From VGCC01 sp964495555 (GTDB lineage: Bacteria > Actinomycetota > Actinomycetes > S36-B12): 64,000 bases of DNA. Shown here piece after piece: positions 42,465 through 50,977 of the stretch. Each line of letters opens with the position of its first letter. The first letter of the stretch is position 1. The stretch is taken from positions 7,005-71,004 of the forward strand of contig CAZBWA010000003.1 of the NCBI GenBank assembly GCA_964495555.1, given 5' to 3'. The notes under the pieces were generated by a model. It was given only the letters and a program-made list of their open reading frames with translations. It was not told where the DNA came from and ran no database searches. The translations under genes were made by a program, and so were the position numbers.

Positions 42465-43136
42465 GTGACGCGTCGCTCGACCACCGTGAACGCGCTCGGC
42501 ATCGGGATCGCGACCGGTGCCTACGGGCTGTCCTTCGGGGCCATCAGCGTGGCGAGCGGTCTGGACTTCTGGCAGACGCAGGCTCTCTCCCTCGGCATGT
42601 TCACCGGGGCCTCGCAATTCGCGTTGGTGGGGGTTCTCGGTGCCGGAGGCGGCGCCGTCGCCGCCATCGTCACGGCGCTCCTGCTGGGAGCCCGCAATGG
42701 GCTCTACGCACTGAGCCTGGCACCCCTTCTGCAACTACGGCGCGGTACGGCGCTGGTGGCCGCACAGGTCACCATCGACGAGAGCACCGCTATGGCCATC
42801 CGCCACCGTGACGACCGCAGCCATGCGCGTCATGCCTTCTGGGCGACCGGGATCTCCGTGTTCGTGCTGTGGAACATCGGGACTGCGATTGGCGCCCTGG
42901 GCGCAACGGCGCTGGACGATCCCGCCGTGCTGGGTCTCGACGCCGCCATCCCCGCAGGCTTCATCGCATTGCTCTGGCCCCGGCTCGTCGACCGAGGCTC
43001 CCGGATCTTGGCGGTGGCTGCCGCCGGCATCGCACTCCTCCTCATCCCCGTGGTACCCCCCGGGATACCCGTGCTCGGAGCCGCCGCGGTCGCGCTCGCA
43101 GCCGACGAACTCCTGCGTCGTCGGAGATCGACATGA
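42465..43136 (+). CDS. azlC: AzlC family branched-chain amino acid exporter subunit
   Basis: A 223-residue membrane protein with about six helices and AzlC features: the early YGLSFGAISVASGL, FTGASQFALVGVLGAGG and ARNGLYALSLAPLL. AzlC pairs with the small AzlD subunit to export branched-chain amino acids. The GTG start has no ribosome site but a -10 six bases upstream. Its stop overlaps the azlD ATG (ATGA). Confidence 0.93.
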   Translation: MTRRSTTVNALGIGIATGAYGLSFGAISVASGLDFWQTQALSLGMFTGASQFALVGVLGAGGGAVAAIVTALLLGARNGLYALSLAPLLQLRRGTALVAAQVTIDESTAMAIRHRDDRSHARHAFWATGISVFVLWNIGTAIGALGATALDDPAVLGLDAAIPAGFIALLWPRLVDRGSRILAVAAAGIALLLIPVVPPGIPVLGAAAVALAADELLRRRRST

Positions 43137-43444
43137 TCTGGGCTGCCGTGATCATCGCCAGTCTGGGCACCTACGCCGAGAAGGTCGCTGGCTTCCTCCT
43201 TCCCGCGCGACTTCTGGACAACGTGGTCCTGCGTCGCTGGACATCGCTCCTTCCGATCGCGCTTCTCGCCGCACTTGTAGCGGTCCAGACGTTCTCCGCT
43301 GGCCAGTCTCTCGTCCTGGACGCGCGCGCAGCGGGGCTCGTCGCGGCGATCATCGCCCTCCTACTCCGCGCCCCCTTCCTGGTCGTCGTGGTGGTCGCGG
43401 CCGTCACGGCTGCCCTGCTCCGAGCGGGAGGGCTCGCAGCGTGA
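43133..43444 (+). CDS. azlD: AzlD family transporter subunit
   Basis: A 103-residue membrane protein with three to four helices, beginning MIWAAVIIASLGTYAEKVAGFLLP, the standard AzlD opening. It is the small partner of AzlC. ATGA overlap with azlC and GTGA overlap with the following gene place all three in one translationally coupled operon. Confidence 0.92.
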   Translation: MIWAAVIIASLGTYAEKVAGFLLPARLLDNVVLRRWTSLLPIALLAALVAVQTFSAGQSLVLDARAAGLVAAIIALLLRAPFLVVVVVAAVTAALLRAGGLAA

Positions 43445-43938
43445 CGCAGCGCCGGATATTCGCCTTCCTGTGGCCGGATCCCCCCACAGGACCGCTCGAT
43501 GGGAATGCGCGTCAGGTGCGCCTCGTGCGCGTATCGCCGCGAGGACCACTGCGCGTCGTGCTCCTCGGGATCCTGACGCTCGCCGCGTTCACGGTCGCCC
43601 TCGTGGGGGCGCTCCTCATCGTCAGCTCTCCGTCGGTGACCGGTGGCCTGATCCTGCTCTGCGTCCTGGCACCCCTACTCGCGCTGACCGCTCGCGCATG
43701 GCAGCTCGGGACATATGTCAACGACGAGGGAGTGCGGGTTATCCGACTCTTCTCCACGGTCGGCCTGCTGTGGTCCGACGTGGAGGCTGTCGTGGATACG
43801 GCCGGATGCGTCTCCCTTGTGGGGGACGGCCGTACCGTGCCCACACATGTGCGGCGCATGGGCCTCGACCACCTCGGGTCGCCGCAGTCCTACGACATCG
43901 CACGAGATCGGATCGCGAACTGGTGGCGTGCGGCCTGA
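43441..43938 (+). CDS. PH-domain-like membrane protein
   Basis: A 165-residue protein with two close membrane helices (about 36-80) followed by a short beta-rich domain (VNDEGVRVIRLFSTVGLLWSDVEAV) like the bacterial PH domains found in actinobacterial membrane proteins. Function unknown. The GTG overlaps the azlD stop (GTGA), so it is expressed with the amino acid exporter; whether it works with it is not known. It converges on dapB: the two stops together form TGACGTCA. Confidence 0.7.
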   Translation: MTQRRIFAFLWPDPPTGPLDGNARQVRLVRVSPRGPLRVVLLGILTLAAFTVALVGALLIVSSPSVTGGLILLCVLAPLLALTARAWQLGTYVNDEGVRVIRLFSTVGLLWSDVEAVVDTAGCVSLVGDGRTVPTHVRRMGLDHLGSPQSYDIARDRIANWWRAA

Positions 43939-43940
43939 CG

Positions 43941-44690
43941 TCAGTCAAGGTCGAGGAGTTGTCCGAGTCCGACGACGAGTCCGGTGCGGTTCGCCATCTC
44001 TCGCACGGCGAGGAGGACTCCGGGCATGAAGCTCGTGCGGTCCAGGGAATCGTGACGAATGGTCAGGGTCTCCCCCGGGGATCCGAAGAGCACCTCCTGG
44101 TGCGCCACCAACCCACGCAACCGAATCGCATGGACCGGCACACCGTGGACCGTGCGTCCGCGGGCGTCACGGTCCTCTTCCCGCGTGCTGTCGGGCGATG
44201 CGGGCATCGCGCCTCGGGCCCGCGCGATGGCGGCTGCCGTGTGCAGCGCGGTTCCCGAGGGGGCGTCGACCTTGCCGGGGTGGTGCAGTTCCACGATCTC
44301 GACGGACTCGAAATACGGAGCGGCCATCTCAGCGAAGCGGGTCATGAGCACCGCTCCCACGCCGAAGTTGGGAGCAATGAGGACGCCGCTCCCGGGATGG
44401 GCCTCGACCAGGCCCCGAACAGCCTCGATCCGCTCGGGGGTGAAACCGCTCGTGCCGACGACACATGCGATGCCATTCGCCACGGCGAAGGACACCGTGT
44501 CGAGCACCGCATCCGGTGTTGTGAAGTCGACGACCACCCGGGTACCCGTATCCACGAGCCCATCCAGGGAATCCCCGAGGTCGAGTGCGCAGGACAGTTC
44601 GAGATCGTCAGCAGCGTTCACCGCGTCGACCACCGTGCTGCCCATGCGTCCCCGCGCACCGACGACCGCGACCTTGATGCGCTCGGACAT
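43941..44690 (-). CDS. dapB: 4-hydroxy-tetrahydrodipicolinate reductase
   Basis: Second specific step of the diaminopimelate pathway. The 249-residue protein has the nucleotide-binding GARGRMGSTV at 13-22 and the substrate motif ELHHPGKVDAPSGTAL. It stands alone rather than beside dapA, as in other actinobacteria. The ATG has no ribosome site but TAGCCT six bases upstream, the same box as dapA, suggesting both are transcribed as leaderless messages from equivalent promoters. Confidence 0.97.
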   Translation of the reverse strand: MSERIKVAVVGARGRMGSTVVDAVNAADDLELSCALDLGDSLDGLVDTGTRVVVDFTTPDAVLDTVSFAVANGIACVVGTSGFTPERIEAVRGLVEAHPGSGVLIAPNFGVGAVLMTRFAEMAAPYFESVEIVELHHPGKVDAPSGTALHTAAAIARARGAMPASPDSTREEDRDARGRTVHGVPVHAIRLRGLVAHQEVLFGSPGETLTIRHDSLDRTSFMPGVLLAVREMANRTGLVVGLGQLLDLD

Positions 44691-44696
44691 GAGCGC

Positions 44697-44702
44697 AGGC
44701 TA
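44697..44702 (-). promoter_or_regulatory. Leaderless -10 of dapB
   Basis: TAGCCT on the minus strand, six bases, then ATG. Confidence 0.62.
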
Positions 44703-44708
44703 CCCGCC

Positions 44709-46019
44709 TCAGGTGATCGCGCTGAACGTGTGCGACGTGTCGAAGGGACCGATCACCGCGAGGGTCAGAGGTTGGCCCAGGAGGTGGCGAGCCACGTCGG
44801 CAACCTCGCCCGGGGTGACCGCCTCGACCCGACGGACGATCTCCCCGATACTCAGAATCTCCTCACCGACCAGCTCGGCTTTGCCGATGCGGTGCATCCG
44901 GGCGCCGGTGTCCTCCTGGCCAAGGACCGCCGAACCCCTGACCTGCCCCTGCGCCCGTCGGACTTCCTCGGCCGTCAGACCCGTTGCCGCGACGGACTCG
45001 AGCTCCGCGCGACACACGTCCAGAACGGTTTCGGCTTTGGCGGGAAGGCATCCCGCGTACACGCTGAACGTGCCCGCATCCGCGAACCCTTGTGCATACG
45101 AGTAGACCGAGTAGGCAAGTCCGCGCTTCTCGCGTACTTCCTGAAAGAGACGGCTGCTCATGCCGCCGCCGAGGGCGGTGGCGAGGATCGACGTCGCGTA
45201 CCGACGTGGGTCCGATCGGGGGAAGCCGGGGACGCCGAGCACCAGGTGTGCCTGTTCCGTGGGTCGCGACGCGATGCGCGTGCCTGCCGCGGCGGTGGCG
45301 TGTGGCTCGGTGATCTCCCTCTGATGCGGGCCACGATCCTCGGTGACAAGGTGATCGAGGCCCCGTCGCACGGCTGCCACGACCGTCTCGTGATCGAGGT
45401 TTCCCGCCGCGGCGACCACCAGGCGCTCTGCCCGGTAGTGCTCCGAGTAGAAGTCCGTGATGGACTCTCGCGATAGGCCGGTGATCGAGTCAACGGATCC
45501 CAGGATGGGCCGTCCCAGGGGCTCGTCACCGAACATCGCCGAGGCGAATTCATCATGGACGATCTCTCCGGGATCATCGTCGTGCATCGCGATCTCTTCG
45601 AGGATCACCCCGCGCTCGGCCTCCACATCGTCGGAGGCAAGGAGCGCCGAAGACACCACATCGCAGACCACGTCGATGGCGAGCGGGAGATCCTGGTCCA
45701 GCACTCGCGCGTGGTAGCAGGTGTACTCCTTCGTCGTGAACGCGTTGAGGTCTCCGCCCACCGCCTCGATCTCGGCGGAGATCTCCATCGCGGTCCGACG
45801 TCGAGTCCCCTTGAAAAGGAGGTGCTCGAGAAAGTGCGCCGATCCCGTCGTCGCCTTGGACTCGTCACGTGACCCTGCACCGACCCAGATGCCGAAGGCA
45901 GCCGAGCGCACACCCGGGACCTTCTCGGTGATGACGCGCACGCCACCGGGCAGAAGCGTTCGACGCACCGTGCTGCCATCCGACTCTTCGAGCAGGGTGG
46001 CAGTCCGGGCGGGTGCCAT
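44709..46019 (-). CDS. M16 family zinc peptidase
   Basis: A 436-residue insulinase-type protease. The inverted zinc motif HxxEH is HFLEH (62-66), with the third ligand expected in the EAERGVILEEI segment; the second half has the RGLAYSVYSY motif that completes the active site. Gene order pnp-M16 is common to actinobacteria, where it is thought to be a processing or degradative peptidase. The ATG is six bases after the pnp stop, so it should be translated from the pnp message. Confidence 0.93.
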   Translation of the reverse strand: MAPARTATLLEESDGSTVRRTLLPGGVRVITEKVPGVRSAAFGIWVGAGSRDESKATTGSAHFLEHLLFKGTRRRTAMEISAEIEAVGGDLNAFTTKEYTCYHARVLDQDLPLAIDVVCDVVSSALLASDDVEAERGVILEEIAMHDDDPGEIVHDEFASAMFGDEPLGRPILGSVDSITGLSRESITDFYSEHYRAERLVVAAAGNLDHETVVAAVRRGLDHLVTEDRGPHQREITEPHATAAAGTRIASRPTEQAHLVLGVPGFPRSDPRRYATSILATALGGGMSSRLFQEVREKRGLAYSVYSYAQGFADAGTFSVYAGCLPAKAETVLDVCRAELESVAATGLTAEEVRRAQGQVRGSAVLGQEDTGARMHRIGKAELVGEEILSIGEIVRRVEAVTPGEVADVARHLLGQPLTLAVIGPFDTSHTFSAIT

Positions 46020-46024
46020 GCGGC

Positions 46025-48214
46025 TCAGCCCTCGGAGTCGGACGTGACGGGAACGAGCGATAGCTTCCCGCGCGAGTCGATCTCCTTGATCTCGACCTGG
46101 ACCTTGTCACCGACCTTGAGCACCTCTTCGACGCTCTCGATGCGTGGCTTGCCAGCCATCTTCTTGACCTCGGAGATGTGGAGCAGACCGTCACGACCAG
46201 GAACCAGGGAGACGAATGCCCCGAAGGTCGTCGTCTTGACGACCGTGCCCAGGTAACGCTCCCCCACCTCCGGCATCGTCGGATTGGCGATCTGATTGAT
46301 CGCCGTGCGAGCTGCCTCAGCGGAGGAGCCGTCTGTCGCGCCGATGTAGATCGTCCCGTCGTCCTCGATGGTGATGTCGGCGCCGGTGTCCTCTTGGATC
46401 TGGTTGATGATCTTGCCCTTCGGGCCGATGACCTCACCGATCTTGTCCACCGGGATCTTGATGCTGATGACCCGCGGAGCGGTCTCCGCCATCTCGTCGG
46501 GAGCGTCGATGGCCTCGGCCATGACGTCCAGGATCGTCATGCGGGCGTCCCGAGCTTGGGTCAGGGCCCGAGCCAGGACGTCTGCGGGGATGCCGTCCAA
46601 CTTGGTGTCGAGCTGGAGCGCCGTCACGAAGGACCGCGTACCGGCCACCTTGAAGTCCATATCCCCGTATGCATCCTCGGCGCCGAGGATGTCGGTGAGG
46701 GCCACGTATTCCGTACGCCCATCGACCTCCCCGGAGATGAGGCCCATGGCGATACCCGCCACAGGTGCCCGCAACGGCACGCCGGCATTCAGCAGCGACA
46801 TGGTGGATGCGCACACGGAGCCCATGGACGTCGAGCCGTTGGAGCCGAGCGCCTCCGAGACCTGTCGAATCGCATAGGGGAACTCTTCACGTGAGGGAAG
46901 CACCGGGATGAGCGCGCGCTCGGCCAGTGCCCCATGTCCGATCTCGCGGCGCTTGGGCGATCCCACGCGGCCCGTCTCCCCGGTCGAGTACGGCGGGAAG
47001 TTGTAGTTATGCATGTAGCGCTTCCGGTTGTCCGGATTCAGCGTGTCCAGCATCTGCTCCATCTTGAGCATGTTCAGCGTGGTCACACCCAGGATCTGGG
47101 TCTCTCCGCGCTCGAATAGCGCCGATCCGTGCACGCGCGGCAGGACGTCGACCTCCGCGGTCAGCGTCCGGATGTCCGTGAGTCCTCGACCGTCGATACG
47201 GACCTTGTCCCTCAGTACCCGCTCCCGCACGACCTTCTTCGTGACCGAGCGCAGTGCCGAGGACAACTCCTTCTCACGACCCTCGAAGCTCGGGGCCAGT
47301 TCGGCCACGACCACGGTCTTGATGTCGTCGAGGCGCGCCTCGCGCTCCGCCTTGCCGGGGATCTGCATCGCCTCACGCAGGTCGGCGATTGCGAGCCTTT
47401 CGACCGCGTCGTAGGCATCGGCCTCGTAGTCGAGGAAGACCGGGTAGTCCACGGGCGCCTTGGCAGCGGCCTTGGCCAACTCCTGCTGCGCGACGCACAG
47501 GGCGCGGATCGCAGGCTTAGCGGCCTCGAGACCCGCGGCGACGACCTCCTCCGTCGGTGCGGTGGCACCGCTGGCCACCAACTCCACGGTGCGATCGGTC
47601 GCCTCGGCCTCGACCATCATGATGGCGACGTCGTCACCCGCGATGCGGCCTGCGACGACCATGTCGAAGACAGCGTCGTGCAACTGCTCATGGGTCGGGA
47701 ACGACACCCACTGATCGTGGATCAGCGCGACGCGCACGGCGCCGACAGGACCGCTGTAGGGAAGGCCCGCCAGCTGGGTCGAAGCCGAGGCCGCGTTGAT
47801 GGCCACGACGTCGTAGAGATCATTGGGATTGAGCGAGAGCACCGTCACCACGACCTGCACCTCGTTGCGCAGTCCGTTGACGAAACTCGGGCGCAGGGGC
47901 CGGTCGATCAGACGACAGGTGAGGATCGCGTCCTCCGTCGGCCGACCCTCACGACGGAAGAACGATCCGGGGATGCGTCCGATCGAGTACATGCGCTCCT
48001 CGACGTCCACCGTGAGCGGGAAGAAGTCGAAATGCTCCTTCGGCTGCTTCGATGCGGTGGTCGCACTCAGCAGCACGGTGTCGTCATCGAGATACGCGAT
48101 CACGGAACCAGCGGCCTGGCGCGCGATGCGTCCCGTCTCGAAACGGATAGTGCGGATGCCGAATGCACCGTTGTCAATGACGGCCTCAGCCGTCGAAACA
48201 TGGAAACCGTCCAT
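46025..48214 (-). CDS. pnp: Polynucleotide phosphorylase (also guanosine pentaphosphate synthetase)
   Basis: A 729-residue 3'-5' phosphorolytic exoribonuclease; actinobacterial members also act on ppGpp. Two RNase PH-like domains (about 10-230 and 330-555, with GERGETQILGVTTL-like segment FERGETQILGV and SNGSTSMGSVC), an intervening helical domain, a KH domain (IGEVIGPKGKIINQIQ near 600) and a C-terminal S1 domain (GTVVKTTTFGAFVSLVPGRDGLLH). The ATG (MDGFHVST) follows AAGGAGAG. It is downstream of rpsO and an RNA hairpin that is probably a processing site. Confidence 0.97.
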   Translation of the reverse strand: MDGFHVSTAEAVIDNGAFGIRTIRFETGRIARQAAGSVIAYLDDDTVLLSATTASKQPKEHFDFFPLTVDVEERMYSIGRIPGSFFRREGRPTEDAILTCRLIDRPLRPSFVNGLRNEVQVVVTVLSLNPNDLYDVVAINAASASTQLAGLPYSGPVGAVRVALIHDQWVSFPTHEQLHDAVFDMVVAGRIAGDDVAIMMVEAEATDRTVELVASGATAPTEEVVAAGLEAAKPAIRALCVAQQELAKAAAKAPVDYPVFLDYEADAYDAVERLAIADLREAMQIPGKAEREARLDDIKTVVVAELAPSFEGREKELSSALRSVTKKVVRERVLRDKVRIDGRGLTDIRTLTAEVDVLPRVHGSALFERGETQILGVTTLNMLKMEQMLDTLNPDNRKRYMHNYNFPPYSTGETGRVGSPKRREIGHGALAERALIPVLPSREEFPYAIRQVSEALGSNGSTSMGSVCASTMSLLNAGVPLRAPVAGIAMGLISGEVDGRTEYVALTDILGAEDAYGDMDFKVAGTRSFVTALQLDTKLDGIPADVLARALTQARDARMTILDVMAEAIDAPDEMAETAPRVISIKIPVDKIGEVIGPKGKIINQIQEDTGADITIEDDGTIYIGATDGSSAEAARTAINQIANPTMPEVGERYLGTVVKTTTFGAFVSLVPGRDGLLHISEVKKMAGKPRIESVEEVLKVGDKVQVEIKEIDSRGKLSLVPVTSDSEG

Positions 48215-48312
48215 GGTCTCTCCTTCTCTGTTGGGGGCACGTTGCCCTCGGCACAGAGGAGTCGGGCGGTCTTCGATCGAGACCAACGGGCACCGAGCCC
48301 GGCAGTCACTAC

Positions 48313-48343
48313 CGAGGACCGACGTACTCCCGTACGTGCCTCG
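48313..48343 (-). ncRNA. Hairpin in the pnp leader (Actino-pnp-like)
   Basis: CGAGG/CCTCG and ACGTAC/GTACGT form a two-part stem around a GGGA loop, between rpsO and pnp, followed by further short stems. Actinobacterial pnp leaders carry a conserved structured RNA (Actino-pnp), and RNase III cuts such a hairpin in other bacteria to give autoregulation. The structure is seen; the family assignment is by position and general form. Confidence 0.6.
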
Positions 48344-48368
48344 TTCGACTATGCAGTTGTGATGGGTG

Positions 48369-48638
48369 TCAGCGGCGGATGCCCAGGCGCTCGATCAGCG
48401 TTCGGTAGCGATCGATGTCGACGCTCGAGAGGTATCCGAGGAGCCGGCGGCGCTGACCCACGAGGATCAAAAGGCCACGCCGACTGTGGTGGTCGTGCTT
48501 GTGGGTCTTGAGGTGCTCGGTCAGGTCCTGGATGCGCCGCGTGAGCAGTGCGATCTGAACCTCCGGGGATCCGGTGTCGCCTGGCTTGGTGCCGTACTCG
48601 GCGATGATGGCGGACTTCGTTGCAGTATCGAGTGACAT
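48369..48638 (-). CDS. rpsO: Ribosomal protein S15
   Basis: The 89-residue S15 with the conserved GDTGSPEVQIALLTRRIQDLTEHLKTHKHDHHSRRGLL core contacts 16S rRNA in the central domain. The ATG (MSLDTA) follows GAGAGGAAG; the longer in-frame opening is not family-like. Located upstream of pnp, as in nearly all bacteria, with a structured region between. Confidence 0.98.
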   Translation of the reverse strand: MSLDTATKSAIIAEYGTKPGDTGSPEVQIALLTRRIQDLTEHLKTHKHDHHSRRGLLILVGQRRRLLGYLSSVDIDRYRTLIERLGIRR

Positions 48639-48730
48639 GTTCTTCCTCTCGGGCGCGTGCGGTGGGCACTGCGGAGTAGTCCGCGGATGACACGAGTCGC
48701 GAAGCGCCCGCCTCACGACCGTCGGCCCTG

Positions 48731-48736
48731 AGGCTA
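48731..48736 (-). promoter_or_regulatory. Predicted -10 of rpsO
   Basis: TAGCCT on the minus strand in the 120-base gap after ribF; it would give a leader of about 85 bases. No clear -35. Confidence 0.4.
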
Positions 48737-48758
48737 CCAGGGGTGCGCGGACGCTCTC

Positions 48759-49661
48759 CTACCGGCCGCTCTGTAACGAAGCCCGGGCGTCGGCGACGTC
48801 GCGCCCCATCTGCGCCAGGTAGTCCTCCAACGACGGGAAGACAGCCTGATCGCGGAGTCGCCGGGTGAAGTCGAGCCGGACCCTCGATCCATACAGGTCC
48901 AGGTCATCGCGATCCAGGACGTACGCCTCGACGCGCATGTCCCCGCCGCCGAAATGCGGATTGTCGCCGATCGAGATGGCAGCAGGGAGAGCTTCCGATC
49001 CGACGATGAGATGTCCGGCGTAGATGCCGGAACCGGGGATGGCCCGGCCCGCGTCGGGGCTCACGTTCGCCGTCGGATACCCCAATCCCCGCCCTCGTTG
49101 GTCCCCGTGGACCACAACACCCTCCATCTCGGGAGCGCGACCGAGGATCTCCCGTGCGGCGGATATGTCGCCGCTGAGCAGTGCCGCGCGGGCCCGTGTC
49201 GACGACCACGCGGATCCGTTGTGGGCCAAGGGGACGGCGATTCCGTCGAATCCCAGGTGCGCGCCGATATCGGCGAGGAACGCAACATCCCCACGGGCGT
49301 CGTGACCAAAGCGGAAGTTCTCGCCTACGACGACTGCGCTGGCACGGTGACGCTGGGCGAAGTACTCCCGGGCGAAGCCCTCCGGGGACATGAGTGACGT
49401 CGGCTCGTCGAAGCAGATGACATCGACAACGTCAGCACCCTGATCATGCAGACACGCAGTCCGGCGCGCGATCGACAAGAGCAAGGGCGGGACCGAATCG
49501 GGACGGAGGATGGTGGCCGGATGGGGATCGAAGGTCAGTGCGACGAGTGGTTCACTCCGTTCATTCGCAACACTACGCGCTCTCGCGAGGAGGGCCTGAT
49601 GGCCACGATGCACTCCGTCGAATACTCCGATCGTGACGACGCATCGGTCCGCCGTTGCCAT
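48759..49661 (-). CDS. ribF: Bifunctional riboflavin kinase/FAD synthetase
   Basis: Makes FMN and FAD. The 300-residue protein has the FAD synthetase domain with GVFDGVHRGHQALL near the start and the S/T-R motif TRARAALL, then the riboflavin kinase domain beginning RGRGLGYPTANV. The ATG has no ribosome site; TAGGCT lies six bases upstream and its first three bases are the truB stop codon. Location between truB and rpsO is standard in actinobacteria. Confidence 0.96.
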   Translation of the reverse strand: MATADRCVVTIGVFDGVHRGHQALLARARSVANERSEPLVALTFDPHPATILRPDSVPPLLLSIARRTACLHDQGADVVDVICFDEPTSLMSPEGFAREYFAQRHRASAVVVGENFRFGHDARGDVAFLADIGAHLGFDGIAVPLAHNGSAWSSTRARAALLSGDISAAREILGRAPEMEGVVVHGDQRGRGLGYPTANVSPDAGRAIPGSGIYAGHLIVGSEALPAAISIGDNPHFGGGDMRVEAYVLDRDDLDLYGSRVRLDFTRRLRDQAVFPSLEDYLAQMGRDVADARASLQSGR

Positions 49662-49667
49662 AGACGG

Positions 49668-49673
49668 AGCCTA
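49668..49673 (-). promoter_or_regulatory. Leaderless -10 of ribF, made partly of the truB stop
   Basis: TAGGCT on the minus strand, six bases, then ATG. The TAG is the truB stop codon. Confidence 0.55.
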
Positions 49674-50549
49674 CGCAAGGACGCAGTCGTAGCGAACGTT
49701 CCCCGAGTCGGCGCTTCCGATCGCGACAACCTCGTCGTCACCGGACAGGAAGGCATGCGTGTCCTCGGAGTCACAGGGCCATGGCACCGGCTGTCCATGT
49801 CGCATCGCCTTCACCTGCGATGCATCGAGGCGGTGGACGGGAAGGATGCGCTCGACGGCAGCTGCCATCGGCGTCACGTCGTCGGGCGTCACGTCCTCGA
49901 GGGATCGCGCCTCATCCACCGTGAATCCCCGCACTGAGGTGCGGCGCAGCGAGAGCAGGTGCCCTCCAACGCCGAGGCTCTCGCCGAGATCGCGTGCCAG
50001 CGCACGGACGTAGGTGCCCGAGGAACAGCAGACGTCGACGTCCAGGTCGATGGAGTGGGCATCCCGGCGCACCAACTCCCACCGCAGATCGGCGATCGTC
50101 ACCTCGCGTGGGGGCAACTCGAGGACTTCTCCGTCACGCACGCGCGCGTGCGCCCGTTTCCCGTCCACCTTGATCGCCGAGACGCTGCTCGGCCGCTGGG
50201 AGATGGTTCCACGGAACGTGTCGATCGCAGCCCCGAGCCGCGCGTCATCCACCCGCGCGACATCCTCGACGGACGCTGTGGCCAGCACCTCGCCGTCGGC
50301 GTCGTCCGTGGTCGTGGTCGATCCGAGTCGGACGACCGCGCGGTAACACTTGTCGCCTGCCGAGACCCACCGTAGGAGTCGCGTCGCCCGACCCACCGCC
50401 ACGATGAGCACGCCCGTAGCTTGGGGGTCGAGGGTGCCTCCGTGGCCGACGCGGCGGGTTCCGAGGACACGCCGCAGCCTGGCCACCACGTCGTGGGAGG
50501 TGATGCCCGGTGGCTTGTCGATCACGACGAAGCCGTCACGACCCACCAC
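49671..50549 (-). CDS. truB: tRNA pseudouridine-55 synthase
   Basis: Isomerises U55 in the T-loop of tRNAs. The 292-residue protein has the catalytic aspartate D41 in GGTLDPQATGVL, the conserved KCYRAVVRLG strand and a C-terminal PUA-like region. GTG start two bases after the rbfA stop, so it is coupled to the upstream translation-factor operon. Confidence 0.96.
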   Translation of the reverse strand: MVGRDGFVVIDKPPGITSHDVVARLRRVLGTRRVGHGGTLDPQATGVLIVAVGRATRLLRWVSAGDKCYRAVVRLGSTTTTDDADGEVLATASVEDVARVDDARLGAAIDTFRGTISQRPSSVSAIKVDGKRAHARVRDGEVLELPPREVTIADLRWELVRRDAHSIDLDVDVCCSSGTYVRALARDLGESLGVGGHLLSLRRTSVRGFTVDEARSLEDVTPDDVTPMAAAVERILPVHRLDASQVKAMRHGQPVPWPCDSEDTHAFLSGDDEVVAIGSADSGNVRYDCVLA

Positions 50550-50551
50550 CG

Positions 50552-50977
50552 TTACTCAGCAGGGTGGCGATAGGGATCGGCGTCCCCGGCATAACGGGCC
50601 TGGGCGGCTCGCTCGTGGACGGCAGCATCCGCCGCGGCCGCCTGCGCGAGAAGGTCCTCAACATGACGGGCGTTCTCCGGGACTGCATCCGGGATGAAGG
50701 CGAGGGTCGGCGTGAACTTGATGCCGGTCTGGCGACCCACCTCCGACCGAAGGAGCCCTGTCGCCGAGAGGAGCGCGGCATGGGTGTCCGCTTGCTCCTC
50801 GGGCGTACCGAGAACCGTGTAGAACACCGAGGCCTCGCGCAGATCCGGCGTCACACGGACATCCGTGATCGTGATGAAGCCCAGACGCGGATCCTTGACC
50901 CTCGTCTCGAGCATGCCGGCAACAATCTCCCGGATACGGTCGGCAAGCTTGCGCTGACGAGCTTCACTCGCGGTCAT
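50552..50977 (-). CDS. rbfA: Ribosome-binding factor A
   Basis: A 141-residue small KH-domain protein that helps mature the 30S subunit. Conserved elements: the N-terminal LADRIREIVAGMLE, RLGFITITDVRVTPDLREASVFY and the LRSEVGRQTGIKFTPTLAFIPD region. Its start overlaps the infB stop (ATGA-type), so it is translated from the nusA-infB operon. Confidence 0.96.
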   Translation of the reverse strand: MTASEARQRKLADRIREIVAGMLETRVKDPRLGFITITDVRVTPDLREASVFYTVLGTPEEQADTHAALLSATGLLRSEVGRQTGIKFTPTLAFIPDAVPENARHVEDLLAQAAAADAAVHERAAQARYAGDADPYRHPAE

